DNA from: Multifurca ochricompacta
Taxonomy: Eukaryota > Basidiomycota > Agaricomycetes > Russulales > Russulaceae
Length of the DNA: 64,000 nt
Assembly: GCA_022496185.1 (NCBI GenBank)
Contig: WTXG01000107.1
Location: 1-64,000 of the forward strand
Direction: 5' to 3'
This document shows, in pieces, positions 35,239-46,604 of this stretch (position 1 is the stretch's first letter; the number at the start of each line of letters is the position of its first letter). The translations under genes and the position numbers were made by a program. The notes under the pieces are model-generated. The model worked only from the letters and a program-made list of their open reading frames with translations. It was not told the DNA's origin and did not search any database.

Positions 35239-35709
35239 TCAGTGATCCACTTCTTGAAAATCATGATGCATCTGTTTTATTAACATGTGACCAATTCTGC
35301 CAGTCTGGCACTATCTAAAATACTCTCTAGACTACTTTAGACTATAATATAATATAATTATCAAATTAGTTTACTGAAACAAGGCCCACATGTATCTACA
35401 AGCTGCATGGGGCAGCAACTACATTGCATTGCATGGTGGTCTGACCTCCTTCCTATTAAGGAAGGTTGACTTAAACATGCCAGGACAGTCGCGCTTGTAT
35501 GAAATGAAACCAGAATAATAAAATAATAATGTAAGTAAAGGATCCTTTTAATCTTCTGAACATAAACCAACAATCTTTGAGGGATCTTGAGTAGCCATAA
35601 ATGAATGTGTTGTGTCCAAGTGCTTATCTCCTTGACCAGGATGGCCCAGGCCATTTATCCAAAATGCGCAGAAATGCAAAGAACAGTCGCACTCATATAA
35701 AATTGAAAC

Positions 35710-36220
35710 TGTTGACACAGGACATGTCTGGAGATGCTTCAGGCATCTGAGGATCGCTTTAGCTGTAGATAAGATTAGATTAGATTCCGGAGTTTTGGAC
35801 TTTTTACTATATCTTTATTACATTTCTTTCTCACCTTACTCAGCTGATTAGTGATGTCCTTAGTAATGCACAGTAAGCATGTGATATCTCTTTGACCAAT
35901 GGCCTTTATCCCTCTCTGTTTATTGTCTGGCACTTGTGGACTTATTCCCAGTGCGCACAGACCATTTCCCCTGGCCCCATGGGTATATAAGGGTGTCTGT
36001 TTCGTCTCTTGCACTTCAGAGTTCTTCTAACATCTGAAGTGTAAGTTCCTTTTAGTTTACTCTCTACTTCCTTTAGACTAACCTATTATATTAGACTTGT
36101 CTTTCTTTAGGTGTGTAGATAGTAATACAGAGTTCTTCTAACATCTGAAGTACTTGTCTTTCTTTAGCCTAACACGCTACTAACCACAGTCAGTATAACC
36201 AGCAGCATGATTGTTTGACA
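35710..36220 (+). repeat. Solo LTR, family C, second copy
   Basis: 511 bp, TGTTGACACAGG...TTGTTTGACA, with a perfect 5-bp duplication GAAAC (35,705-35,709 and 36,221-36,225). TATA box GTATATAAGG near 35,981. It interrupts E0. Confidence 0.9.
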
Positions 36221-36687
36221 GAAACCAGAATAATAAAATAAAATTGGAATAATAAATTATCTTAATCTTATGAACATAAAATAGGAATCTTTGAGGGATC
36301 TTGAGTAGCCATAAATGAACACATTGTGTCCAAGTGTGTATCTCCTTGACCAGGATGTCCTGGGCCAGATGTCTGAAATGCACAATGCAAGTAAAGAACT
36401 TGCACACATTTCATTTTATGGGTAACCCAGGTATCAAAACAATTATCCAGGGGTTACTTTTGCAAATTTCTATGTGTTCATCAAATTATTTTGCATTCTG
36501 TGTGGTTATCTGACAGGCTTTTCATCAATGTTCTATAACATCCTATCTAATCATCTCTGTATACTGGATTTTAGTTGTGCTTGTATAATGTTGAAAGCAG
36601 AATAATAAAATAAAAATGGAATAATGAATTATCTTAATCTTCTGAACATAAAACAAGAGTCATTGAGGGATCTTAAGCAGCCACAAA

Positions 36688-37164
36688 TAGTGATGTTCCA
36701 GCCCGGCTTGGCCCAAAAGCCGCAGCTTTGGCTTGGCCTGAGGTGGCTCTGGCTTTCCTGAAGTCTGGGCCGAGCCAAAGCCACCACAGATGGCTTGGCC
36801 CTGGCCCGGCTTGGCCCAAGCCACGGCTTTTGGCAGAGAGAATTTTATGACATATAACTAATAGTTATAGTTCAGCTAATCCAAATATGACTTAGTGTGT
36901 TACATATTGCAAAGCTATATTGAAGAAAAAGTTTGAAATGCCGCAATAAACATGATCACATGACCTGAATCAACCACTTTGTGATCAGATTTCTACTTAT
37001 TTTGACGATTGCTATTGCACTTGTATGTGCTGTTGAAAGCCACAGCCTGAGCTGGCAGCTTTGGCTTTTAGTTTCTCTGAGCCAGGCCAAAGCCCTTGCT
37101 GGGCCGTCACAACGGCCTGGCTTGGCCCGGCTTCCGGCTTTGAGCCAGGCCAGGCACATCACTA
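36688..37164 (+). mobile_element. Short hAT2 element, 477 bp
   Basis: It starts TAGTGATGTTCC and ends GGCACATCACTA, with the perfect 8-bp duplication GCCACAAA (36,680-36,687 and 37,165-37,172). The ends are dense in GGCTT/AAGCC motifs. It is inserted in E0 and is MITE-like in size. Confidence 0.9.
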
Positions 37165-37345
37165 GCCACAAATGAATGTGTTGTGTATCTTCTTGGTCTG
37201 GGAAGGCCCAGGCTGGTCATCCAGAATGTGCAATGCAAGTAAAGAACTTGCATGCATTTTCATGGGTGACCCACAGGTTACCCATACCCATAGTGATGGG
37301 TATAGGTATGGGTACAGGTACAGGTACCAATGAGGATACCCCAGG

Positions 37346-38797
37346 TAGTGATTGGCAGGGGTAACCCTGGGGTATACTCATTGGTACCCATACCCATACC
37401 TGTACCCATCACTATGGGTACAGGTAACCCGTGGGTTACCCACAGGTCACCCGTGAAAACGCATGCAAGTTCTTTACTTGCATCGTGTGTTTCAGATAAC
37501 CGGCCTGGGACTTCCCGGACCAAGAAGATACACAACGCGTTCATTTGTGGCTGCTTAAGATCCCTCAATGGCTCTTGTTTTATGTTCAGAAGATTAAGAT
37601 AATTCATTATTCCATTTTTATTTTATTATTCTGCTTTCAATTTTATACAAGCACAACTAAAATCCAGTATACAGAGATGATTAGATAGGATGTTATAGAA
37701 CATTGATGAAAAGCCTGTCAGATAACCACACAGAATGCAAAATAATTTGATGAACACATAGCAATTGGCAGGGGTAACCCCTGGATAATTGTTTTGATAC
37801 CTGGGTTACCCATAAAATGAAACGTGTGCAAGTTCTTTACTTGCATCGTGCATTTCAGACAATCGGCCCAGGCCATCCCGGTCAAGGAGATACACACTCA
37901 GACACAACACATTCATTTATGGCTACTCAAGATCCCTCAAATATTCCTATTTTATGTTCATAAGATTAAGATGATTTATTATTCCATTTTTATTTTATTA
38001 TTCTGGTTTCAATTTCATATGAGCGCGACCAATCTTTGCATTTCTGTGCATTTCGGATAAATGGCCCGGGCCATCCCGGTCAAGGAGATAAGCACTTGGA
38101 CACAACGTGTTCATTTATGGCTACTCAAGATTCCTCAAAAATTGTTCTTTTATGTTCAGAAGATTAAAAGGATCTTTTATTTACATTATCATTTTATTAT
38201 TCTAGTTTCATTTCATACAAGTGTGACTGTCCTGGTCCCTGGATGCACATTTCTGTGCATTTAAGTCAACCTTCCTTAATAGGAAGGAGGTCAGACCACC
38301 ATGCGATGCAATGTAGTCACTGCCCTATGCAGCTTGTAGATACACGTGGGCCTTGTTTCAATAAAGTAATTTGATAATTAAATTATAGAATAGTCTAAAG
38401 TAGTCTAGAGAGTATTTTAGATAGTGCCAGACTGGCAGAATTGGTTGTGCATTAATAAAACAGATGCATCATGATTTTCAAGAATGTAGATCACTGATAA
38501 CAGTTTTATTTTACATTGCACCGTTGATCTGCTTTGATATTTTGTAGGATAACACTAGAATATATTTAAAGCCACTCTGTATCATACATCAGATGAGATC
38601 TTGTATTTTTGTGGCTGCAGATGTGTTTTATCTTAGAATTTCTACTGATCTTGTCAATGGATAATTGGCGCCTATACCCACCAAACCCACTGTGTGGGTA
38701 TGGGTTTCCATGGGTTGGGAGCCATATACCCATACCCGTACCCGGCAAAACCCATGGTGCTTACCCATGCAGGTATGAAAACCCTTGACAATCACTA
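37346..38797 (-). mobile_element. hAT-like element E3 (E family), 1,452 bp
   Basis: TAGTGATTGGCAGGGG...TTGACAATCACTA with the 8-bp duplication ACCCCAGG (37,338-37,345 and 38,798-38,805). It sits 20 bp inside the right end of E0. The internal order matches E2 reversed. Small frames inside it also occur in E1 and E2 and are not genes. Confidence 0.9.
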
Positions 38798-38825
38798 ACC
38801 CCAGGGTTACCCCTGCCAATCACTA

Positions 38826-39203
38826 ATTTTCACTCTTAGTTTCACCACAATCTCAACATCTTATCTTATCTACATAGCAAGCATGGGATAGAAGCACCTG
38901 TCAAACACTGTTATTGATACAAGCTACACTAAGACAATTTATGTTACAGGAGTTAAATAGGAGACATAATTTGGCAGAAGGCCAAAGCAGTGGCCAGGGG
39001 TTGATATAATGTAAACTACAAGTCCTTCAAAAATGCAGCTAAAACTTGATTTGATGCTGTAAAGCCATGGCTTGGGCCTAAGCTGGGCCTAAGCTGGCCA
39101 GAAGCTGTTGCTATGGCCCAGGCTTGAGTTTTGAAAAGCCTGAGCTGCCAAAAGCCAAGCCTGAGCTGCAGCTTCAGGCCAAGCCAGGGCCATCACAACA
39201 CTA
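38826..39203 (-). mobile_element. Fragment of a hAT2 element, inverted partner of 39,624-40,003
   Basis: It ends CATCACAACACTA at 39,203 and is the reverse complement, with few changes, of the first 380 bp of the complete hAT2 element at 39,624. The distal part is missing beyond the right end of E0. Together the two arms form a 380-bp inverted repeat with a spacer of about 420 bp. Confidence 0.85.
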
Positions 39204-39424
39204 GGTACAGGTACAGGTACTAATGAAGACACCCCAGGGTTACCCCTGGCATTTGCTAATTGGGGCAGTTTTTTGACCCACTGTAGGTAAAGATACTAAT
39301 TAATATAAGCTTTAACCACAACAACTGAACCTATCCCCTATCTACATAGATAGCTAAACCCTTTCACAGCTGTGTTTTGTTAAAGCACCCTTTACAGCTT
39401 TGAGCTGAGCTGTGCACATCACTA
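39204..39424. repeat. E-family end fragment, R2 repeat and hAT2 end
   Basis: 39,204-39,258 resembles the right end of an E element (GGTACAGG..CCCCAGGGTTACCCC). 39,280-39,385 carries a repeat (GGTAAAGATACTA..ACCACAACAACTGAAC) also present at 4,300-4,345 and 42,360-42,440. 39,400-39,424 ends GTGCACATCACTA, a hAT2 end, followed by GAATTACC. The left partner of that end was not found. Confidence 0.55.
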
Positions 39425-39623
39425 GAATTACCTGAGCCAGAGCTGGTGGGTCTGGGGTAGGCATGAGATAAGAAAGAGGAGTCAGTGCAGGATCAGCCAT
39501 TTCCACCTCAGGGCAGTGGTCAGAGGCATCCAACCCAAAGTTCACTTGTCAAACATGAGATGAGATGCATCCCGAAAGAGCGGTTGCGAGAGTGTGGGCA
39601 GGGAGTCCAGTGTGAGCTCCATC

Positions 39624-41084
39624 TAGTGTTGTGATGGCCCTGGCTCAGCCTGAAGCTGCAGCTTAGGCTTGGCTTTTGGCAGCTCAGGCTTTTCAAAACT
39701 CAAGCCTGGGCTGTAGCAACAGCTTCCAGCCGGCTTAGGCCTGGCTCAGGCCCAAGCCACGGCTTTACAGCATCAAATCAAGTTTTAGCTGCATTTTTTG
39801 AAGGACTTGTAGTTTACATTATATCAACCCCTGGCCACTGCTTTGGCCTTCTGCCAAATTATGTCTCCTATTTAACTCCTGTAACATAAATTGTCTTAGT
39901 TTAGCTTTTATTAATAACAGTGTTTGTAACAGGTGCTTCTATCCCGCACTTGCTATGTAGATAAGATAAGATGTTGAGATCATGGTGAAACTAAGAGTGA
40001 AAATCCAGCAAGAATACACCTATATTGAACAATTGCTAAGAGCCTACAGCCCCAAGAGGACAAGATGGGGTCTGTAGTGTGCTACAGGGCATCTTTAAAT
40101 AGGTTCTAGTACTATTCTATGAAATACCAAAGCCAATCGAGCATGCAATGTAAATCTAATTGGTTATCAGTGGCACACTTTCATAAGTTCCCTGACACAT
40201 CTTATTTACTAATGTGCAATTGTTTCTGCCAGTCTAGCATTATCTAAAATACATACTAGACTACTTTAGACTACTCTATAATCAGATTATCAATTAATAT
40301 TACTCAAACAATGGCCATGTGTATCTATAATGTCCTTTGCTGCATAAAAAATGTGCATCCAGGACAGCATTGAATTTTTTGAACCAGAATACCAGTACAG
40401 AGATAGTCTGACCTAATTGTGATTGCATTTAGATAAAACAATTGATGAGATTAAAATGCATCTTACATTAATCAAGATACTGGGTATATACATCTCAGAT
40501 CAATCATGTGATTAAATCACTTTCATTAACAAGCAAGATAATGCGTGTGTTTGTTTACTTTGATTTAGTAGCTGTATAAAGCCACTAAATCTGCTATAGA
40601 TAAAGCAGTTGCTATTGCATTATCACAAGCACCTAAGTCTCTAAGTAAACAATGTATCTAAAATATAAGTCTGCACCATGCCCATTTCCTTCAGAATTCC
40701 TATTTAGATGTACTATATCAGCTACTAAATTAAAGTAAACAAATGCATTATCTGGCAATGTGATTTAATCACATGATTGATCTGAGATGTATATACTCAG
40801 TATCTTGATTAATGTAAGGTGCATTTTTATCTCATCAATTGTTTTATCTAAAATCTAAATGCAATCACAATTATGTTGGACTATCTCTGTACTGGTATTC
40901 TGGTTCATAGAAAGCATGACTCAGCCACCAAAAGCTGCAGCTTAGGCTGCAGCTTCAGGCTTTCCAAACCTTAAGCCTGAGCCGTGGGCCACTGGAAGCC
41001 GTTTTCACGGCCTATGTCGGCCCGGCTTTTTCCGGCTCAGAAACAGCCGGCTTACGGCTTTGAGCCGAGCCGTGCACATCACTA
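39624..41084 (+). mobile_element. Complete hAT2 element, 1,461 bp
   Basis: TAGTGTTGTGATGG...GAGCCGTGCACATCACTA with a perfect 8-bp duplication GCTCCATC (39,616-39,623 and 41,085-41,092). Both ends are rich in GGCTT/AAGCC. The centre holds a core shared with E and H3 elements (about 40,040-40,300) and a large palindrome. No transposase frame. It interrupts a minus-strand host gene. Confidence 0.92.
40381..40906. repeat. Large imperfect palindrome inside the hAT2 element
   Basis: Arms 40,381-40,574 (about 194 bp) and 40,719-40,906 (about 188 bp) are near-perfect reverse complements, starting GAACCAGAATACCAGTACAG on the left. The spacer is about 144 bp. A transcript would form a long hairpin. 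The element at 2,280-2,532 keeps only the right arm. Confidence 0.85.
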
Positions 41085-42240
41085 GCTCCATCGCTAATTC
41101 CTCAGACTGAGAAGTAACACCAGAGCTGCCAGCGTGACGGCGTTTTTCCGGTCCGCGAGGAGCGCATGACGCAGAGCGTGAAGGGTAGGGTTGCGCCGTC
41201 GAATGCGACGACGCGCGCGAGCTGGAGCGCGTGGGAGAAGGGGGGCCGCCACGTTGGACAGTGCGCGTGTTTCTTCTTCCAAGGCGTACGGTCCGAGTCC
41301 GGGTCAGGGAAAGGCGACAGCGTGATCGCGTCGATTTCAGCTTGAGCGCGAGCATGACGCTCGGCGCTGTATTGGACGCGCCATTGCGCGACTTCCATGG
41401 AAACCTGGTTACGTACCTGTTGTTCCATGGCATCCCAGAAATCTGCCTCGAGCTGGGAGCGTGTGGCAAGAACTTCGACTTCGATCGCCTCACGAAGTTC
41501 ACGTGTTGCCTCGTCATGGGAAAATGCAGGGAAGTCAGTATCAACAAGGTTCTGAAGAAACCCTTCGCGGATGTGGCGTGCGTGCGCAAGGACTCATCGA
41601 TCAAAGTGGAGTAATCTGTGGGATCGTCTCGGTTAGAGACGTGGAAGAGAGCGAGAAGCTGTTGCAGCATTATGGTAATGTGTTGATGCGGCGTTTGGGG
41701 ATTAGGGAGGTCGCGCCTAAAAGAAACAGAGTCAGTGAGCTCCGCTTCAGAATGGGACAAGAGGGAACGGAGATTGGGGGAGCGTAAAGCACCCTTGATG
41801 ATGGCGGCAAGAAGGCCGCGCACGAGGCGGCCCCAAGCCGGGGGTTCAAAGGCCAATGGCGAAGACAGCATCTTCACCGGACCTATGAAGGCCAGCGTCG
41901 AGGAGGGCGGCTGTGGGGACAGCGGCGAGCGACGGCTGGAGGCCTGGGAGAGAGAGGGTGGCGTCGGGCTCCATTCGGAAGTCCGCAGCCCAGTAGTATA
42001 GCGAATACCCCATCGCCGACTCAGCAAGTCGGGAGAGGTTGTTATGACGGGTGCGCTGGAGCGCTTGAAATGCCGCACGGCGGGTTTTCTCGGCGACAAT
42101 CTCAACCTCAGGGTTGGTATGAGTTAGACTGACGGGGTAGAGTCGTGCGACGACACCGTCAGTGAGTTGGAGGCGTTGCCTCCGGACATCGGAGAGGAGG
42201 AGCAGTGGGGAGTGTTGCATGGAACGTGTGCTCAACGAGA

Positions 42241-42741
42241 GGAAACTAAACTGTTTTTGCAAGCTAACTAGACTAGAACAACCAACAAAACGAGCAAGGC
42301 TCAAGCTTGATGGTGGTCAATAATTGACTATGAACGCTTAGTAATAGCTTATCCGCTATCTTAATAGGTAAAGATACTATGAGTTTTGACCACAACAACT
42401 GAACTTATTGCTATCTTAATAGTTAGCTAAAACCCTTTTTACAGCTGCATTTTTCAGTCCTGTGTCAACAGATACAATGCAATCAGTGCTTACGCGTGCA
42501 AACTGACGTTGTTCGATAACTGAACATCTTCTTGACCTAGACTTGATCCTTTTTTTTCAAATAAATAGTTCAGCACCGTGGTGATGCCGGCAGCAGCTCG
42601 AAGCACGGCCCAGGTCTTTCATAGGAGTGGGAGCTTTCTATTACCTAACGTTTGTGGGATCGCCATATATTAGGATGGATATACGATAACGGGGCAGTCG
42701 CAGGCGAGTCACTGGCCTTTTGCCTTCCCTCAGTTTTAGAG
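42241..42741 (+). promoter_or_regulatory. Upstream region of STAND gene C
   Basis: 42,330-42,465 carries the GGTAAAGATACTA/ACCACAACAACTGAAC repeat (R2). From 42,468 the sequence matches the upstream region of B (8,877 on), including a conserved GTGGGAGCTTTCTATTACC motif also present upstream of A. This shared 260-bp block is the likely common promoter region. Confidence 0.5.
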
Positions 42742-45700
42742 ATGACATATCAACCACATTCTGCGACTTTATCCTCCTCATCTGAACTTAGGTCACTTTT
42801 CGACACCACCTTCAGCGATTACGAGAAGCAGACAGGGATCAATTTAGTTGAACACCAGTTCTCCACCACTCTAAACAATTGTGACACTGTCGACTCTATC
42901 GTTGCCACATTCCGAAACCTAATTCAGGCGTTAAATATACTCCGTGTCGAGGATGCCACAACAATTATGGAGTGCCTTAAGAGGATCGTCTACCTTTTGC
43001 ACCTGTTGTCTGCCAACAGAATTCTCGGCGGCGTGGGTACTCAGCCGGTACGCTACATGCCCGTTTTCACCTTCTTCAAGCTGTGTCGTAACAGTTATCT
43101 TGCAGTCCTTCTCACTTGATAAAGTAATTTTCGCTGGACTTGGTGTCCTTCTCATAGTACGAATATTATTAAATTTCTTCATGAATTTTTTGTAACGTCC
43201 ATCGCCACAGGCCGTCGATGGCTCTCAAGTTAGCGCGAACTACGACATGCTCATCGATCTTTTCAGATCTCTCGAAACCTTTCTCAAGCGCCTCAATACT
43301 CGTATCAAGATCCCACTAACAACTACGACGACGGTGACAGTAGTGAGGATATTGCTTCAACTTCTTTCTACTCTCGGCCTTGCAACACAACAAGTTAATC
43401 AAGGGAGGCTAGGTAGGTCCTTCTCATCGAAGACGCACTGCTCTGGCTCAAGGTCACGCAGAGAGGGTGGGAGAAATGCTCTTAGGAGAGAATTATGTAG
43501 AAGCGGTGCTGCAGAGGCTGGGAAATACCTCCCAGAATGAGTCTCGGACAGCCGCGGGGCAGGCCCTAGAGATTATTTACGGTCTTTTCCAGAACATGAA
43601 TGCGCTTATGGACGGTACTCAATACTTGTTCGATTGGTTTTCCACGCTGTACTAAACTGGTGCATCTTATTTAGATGGCAAAGCATCAACAGATGATATC
43701 AAATATGCTCTCGGTACGTTTCGCTTTAGACATGGGTCATGATAACCGACCATTGGTACCAGTTATCGTACAGAGACTGGCGGGTGACATAATAGACAAG
43801 TCAAAACGTTCGCTATCCCCTTGAGAACTCCATTCCTAAACTGAGGCTACCTCATACGCAGGTGACCAGCTGGTGAAGGACGTACAAGTCTGGCTATCTC
43901 CCACGGATCCGTCTGAAAGCCACGACATAGTGCGCAAGGCCTATCACCCCGGAACGGCAACGTGGTTCATTAAAGGTCACACCTTCTCTGAATGGAAAAA
44001 GACGGGTTCCCTGTTGTGGATTCATGGAAAGCGTACGTATATCCTGTTCTTCATTTCCTTGCCACCTACAAATCCCCCCTCTGTTTTATAGCGGGATCAG
44101 GAAAGAGCGTTCTTTGGTATGCAAACTCCGTCAGCTTCTCTTGGGTCAGCTCGCTGACGTCATTGTCGAATAGCTCAACCATCATTCAAGAAATCGCAAC
44201 AATGCGCGAAGCTGGGTTAGCCTCCATGGCGTACTTTTACTTCGATTTCAAGGACACCGCAAGGCAAAACGCCCGTGACTTAGTTTCTTCCCTTCTTTCC
44301 CAACTATGCGAGCAGTCCGATCGTTGTTCCGATATTCTTTCTCGCCTGTATCCGACACATGCCGCGGGCTCGAGGCAACCAAGTATTGACGCACTCCTAG
44401 AATGCTTGACAGATATGCTAGCGCTTCCTGGACAAGGTCCAATCTATATCATCTTGGATGGTCTAGACGAATCTCCCAAAAGCTCTGGCACGCCATCCAA
44501 AAGAGAAAGTATCCTGGAGCTTGTGGAACGGCTTGTCGACTTACGCGGTTCTAATCTGCGTATATGTGTCTCCAGCTGTGCCGAAACGGACATCCGAGAG
44601 GTTCTCCAACCCTTGGCATCCCAGATAGTGTCCCTTCATGATGAGATGGGGCATGTCGAGGATATCAATGACTATATTAACTTTTTCGTTGGCTCAGATC
44701 TGAAAATGAAAAAGTGGGGAAAGGAAGATAAGGATTTTGTCATCAATAAGCTGTCACAAGAAGCTGGCGGAATGTATGGTACCATCTTTCTCTGCGCTAT
44801 GCGAAACTTATTCACGTATTGGTACAGATTTCGGTGGGTGTTCTGCCAGCTGGACCAGCTGCGCCGATGTCTTCCTGAAAGTATTCAACCCACTTTAAAC
44901 GAATTCCCCGAAATCTTGAAAGAAGGATACGAGCGCATATTGCAGGATATCGACGAGAAAAGATGGATGCGTGCCCAACATCTCTTTCAGTTCTTGGCCG
45001 TGGCTTCTCGCCCACTTCGCGTTTCGGAACTTGCAGAGTTCCTCACGTGGGATTTCCAGCCAAATCAACTACCCGTGTTCGAGAAGAGTTGGCGCCCTGG
45101 AGACCCAGAAGATGCCTTGCTGTCCACTTGCTCCAGTTTGATTGTGATCGTCGACGAGGATGGCTCCCCAGTCGTTCAATTTTCCCACTCCTCTGTGAAG
45201 CAGTATTTATCATCGAGCTGCCTCGCAGTAGCAGCAGGGCGTGTCTCTCGCTATCACTTTTTCCCCGATGACGCCAATATTACAGTCGCGCAGGTCTGCC
45301 TGGGCCTTCTACTCCAGCTAGACGGACAGATCAACAAAAGAAGCATCGCAGACTACCCTCTTGCCGCCTATGCCGCCCAGTTCGTGCTCTTTCATTCCCC
45401 AAGTAGGCCTACCAACGAGTATATACAAGAGGCACTGAAGTGCCTCTTTGACCCAAGTAAACCGCACTTTGCTACCTGGGTTTGGATATACAATGTGGAT
45501 GAACAATTGGGAGAACCCTTGGCCTCAGAGATTCCACCACTGCCACGAGCGACCCCCTTATACTACGCCTCTCAGTTTAACTATCTTGACATAGTTCACT
45601 GGTTGTTGTCCAACGGACACTACAATTTCAGTGACATCTCTGGTCACTATGGGACCCCGATAATCGCGGCATCTGCAAAGGGACATTACGACGTTTTGCA

Positions 45701-46121
45701 GACACTACTGCGGCATGGTGGAAAGTCATATTTATACACCCAGTGTCCAAACGGCCGGTCCGCATTATATGCGGCATCAGAAAATGGTCATCAGAAGATC
45801 GTAGCGCTGCTCCTTAAAAAAAAGGCAACCCCAAATACCTGGTCTATGGATCAAGATAATCCACTCGGTGTGGCATTGCGGAAGGGCCATTTGGAAGTTG
45901 TAAAACTACTGCTCGAGCGCGGCGCCGATGTGAATCACCAGAATAAGTCTGGAGAGACTCTACTGCACCTTACATCCAAAGGGAAATACGATCTAGCATT
46001 TGCACAGCTGCTCTTAGACCATGGTGCAAAAAAATCTATACAAGATAACCGCGACCAGACCGCGCTCCAAGTAGCAAGAGCAAATGGACAAGAAAAAATT
46101 GCGCAACTATTATCGAAGTAA
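42742..46121 (+). CDS. STAND/NLR-like protein C: Goodbye-NACHT-ankyrin, 946 aa
   Basis: Predicted exons: 42742-43047, 43106-43156, 43211-43412, 43462-43614, 43675-43713, 43862-44032, 44092-44116, 44174-44773, 44828-46121. All introns are GT-AG; the lengths are identical to gene A and sum to 947 codons. Goodbye domain 1 to about 250, P-loop GKPGSGKS about 306-313, Walker B ILDGLDE about 409-415, ankyrin repeats about 755-946. No frameshift or stop. Compared with A and B it has its own residues in the NACHT domain (KDTARQNARDL where A and B have RDRAKQDSRGL), but agrees with A against B elsewhere. As in A and B, introns 7 (57 nt) and 8 (54 nt) are open in frame, so retention would add 19 or 18 residues. 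Confidence 0.9.
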
Positions 46122-46604
46122 GGTGTAACCCATGCCAGGATTGCTCCATGAGTGTACGTACGCTCCCATTTGGCTAATATGAACTAATGGAGGGTTCTCA
46201 GTTGCTATACGGGGCGGGATACACGTTACTGAGCGAGTAGGAGAGAAATGGTATCTGGATCCCCGATGTATCAGTGTTTTGTTTTGTTAGTTATGTTATG
46301 TCTTAGGGAGGGGCCGTGTTAAAATTGAATTCTGAACTGCGTCATTGTCGCGAAACGCTGTATTTTAAAAAAAATCTGATCAGCGGCCAGTTGGCTATCT
46401 TCACAAGATCATGAATGTAGTACTGCCGCAAGCCTAATGTTGGGGCTCGAGAGACTTATCTGCCTCAAAAGCAAAGACGTTTTCGAGCATTTTTTCCAAA
46501 GGAAAGCCATGTGGTTAAAAATGGTGACAAAAGTGGCGATGATGGGAAGAACCACAAATAAAGGCATCAATCAACTATGAGAGCAGCACTACGCGCCACT
46601 ACTT
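46122..46604. other. 3' flank of STAND gene C, no gene seen
   Basis: Nearly identical to 12,503-12,995. It lies between two convergently transcribed genes (C and the membrane-protein gene). It should hold both 3' untranslated regions; no RNA gene is apparent. Confidence 0.6.

Larger units (their letters stand above)
14804..38825 (+). mobile_element. E-family hAT-like element (E0), host of the whole nested tower
   Basis: With the insertions removed, 14,804-14,914, 31,586-31,605, 32,196-32,382, 35,239-35,709, 36,221-36,687, 37,165-37,345 and 38,798-38,825 form one continuous element of about 1.4 kb. It starts TAGTGATTGTCAAGGG and ends CCCCTGCCAATCACTA, and is collinear with the uninterrupted copy E2 (32,795-34,201). 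It received G3, a solo LTR-B, E1 (itself carrying E2), a solo LTR-C, a short hAT2 and E3. Its own flanks do not match (GTAGACAG left, ATTTTCAC right), so one side was probably rearranged. Confidence 0.75.
39425..42240 (-). pseudogene. Unidentified host gene split by a hAT2 insertion
   Basis: Minus-strand coding-like sequence runs from an ATG at about 42,220 (MQHSPLLLL) to about 41,093. It resumes on the far side of the 39,624-41,084 insertion at 39,615 and reaches CTGGCTCAG|GTAATT (a plausible splice donor) at 39,430. Recognisable stretches are NNLSRLAESAMGYSLYYWA, AWGRLVRGLLAAIIKGAL, a Glu/Gln-rich helix (LEADFWDAMEQQVRNQV) and a Ser/Pro-rich tail. The reading frame changes near 41,865, near 41,570 and again near 39,550; some changes may be introns, others mutations. 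I do not recognise the family. With a 1.46-kb insertion in the coding region the gene is most likely dead. Confidence 0.55.

Noticed and set aside
32383..38797. CRISPR-like array or satellite
   Set aside because: The repeated units are dispersed, nested transposons of about 1.4 kb with target duplications. There are no regular short repeats with unique spacers, and the genome is eukaryotic.
43992..46121. A single 709-residue open frame as the STAND protein C (and the matching one in A)
   Set aside because: It starts inside exon 6 in the wrong frame and reads through introns 6, 7 and 8. The Goodbye domain and the first half of the P-loop are only joined by splicing.
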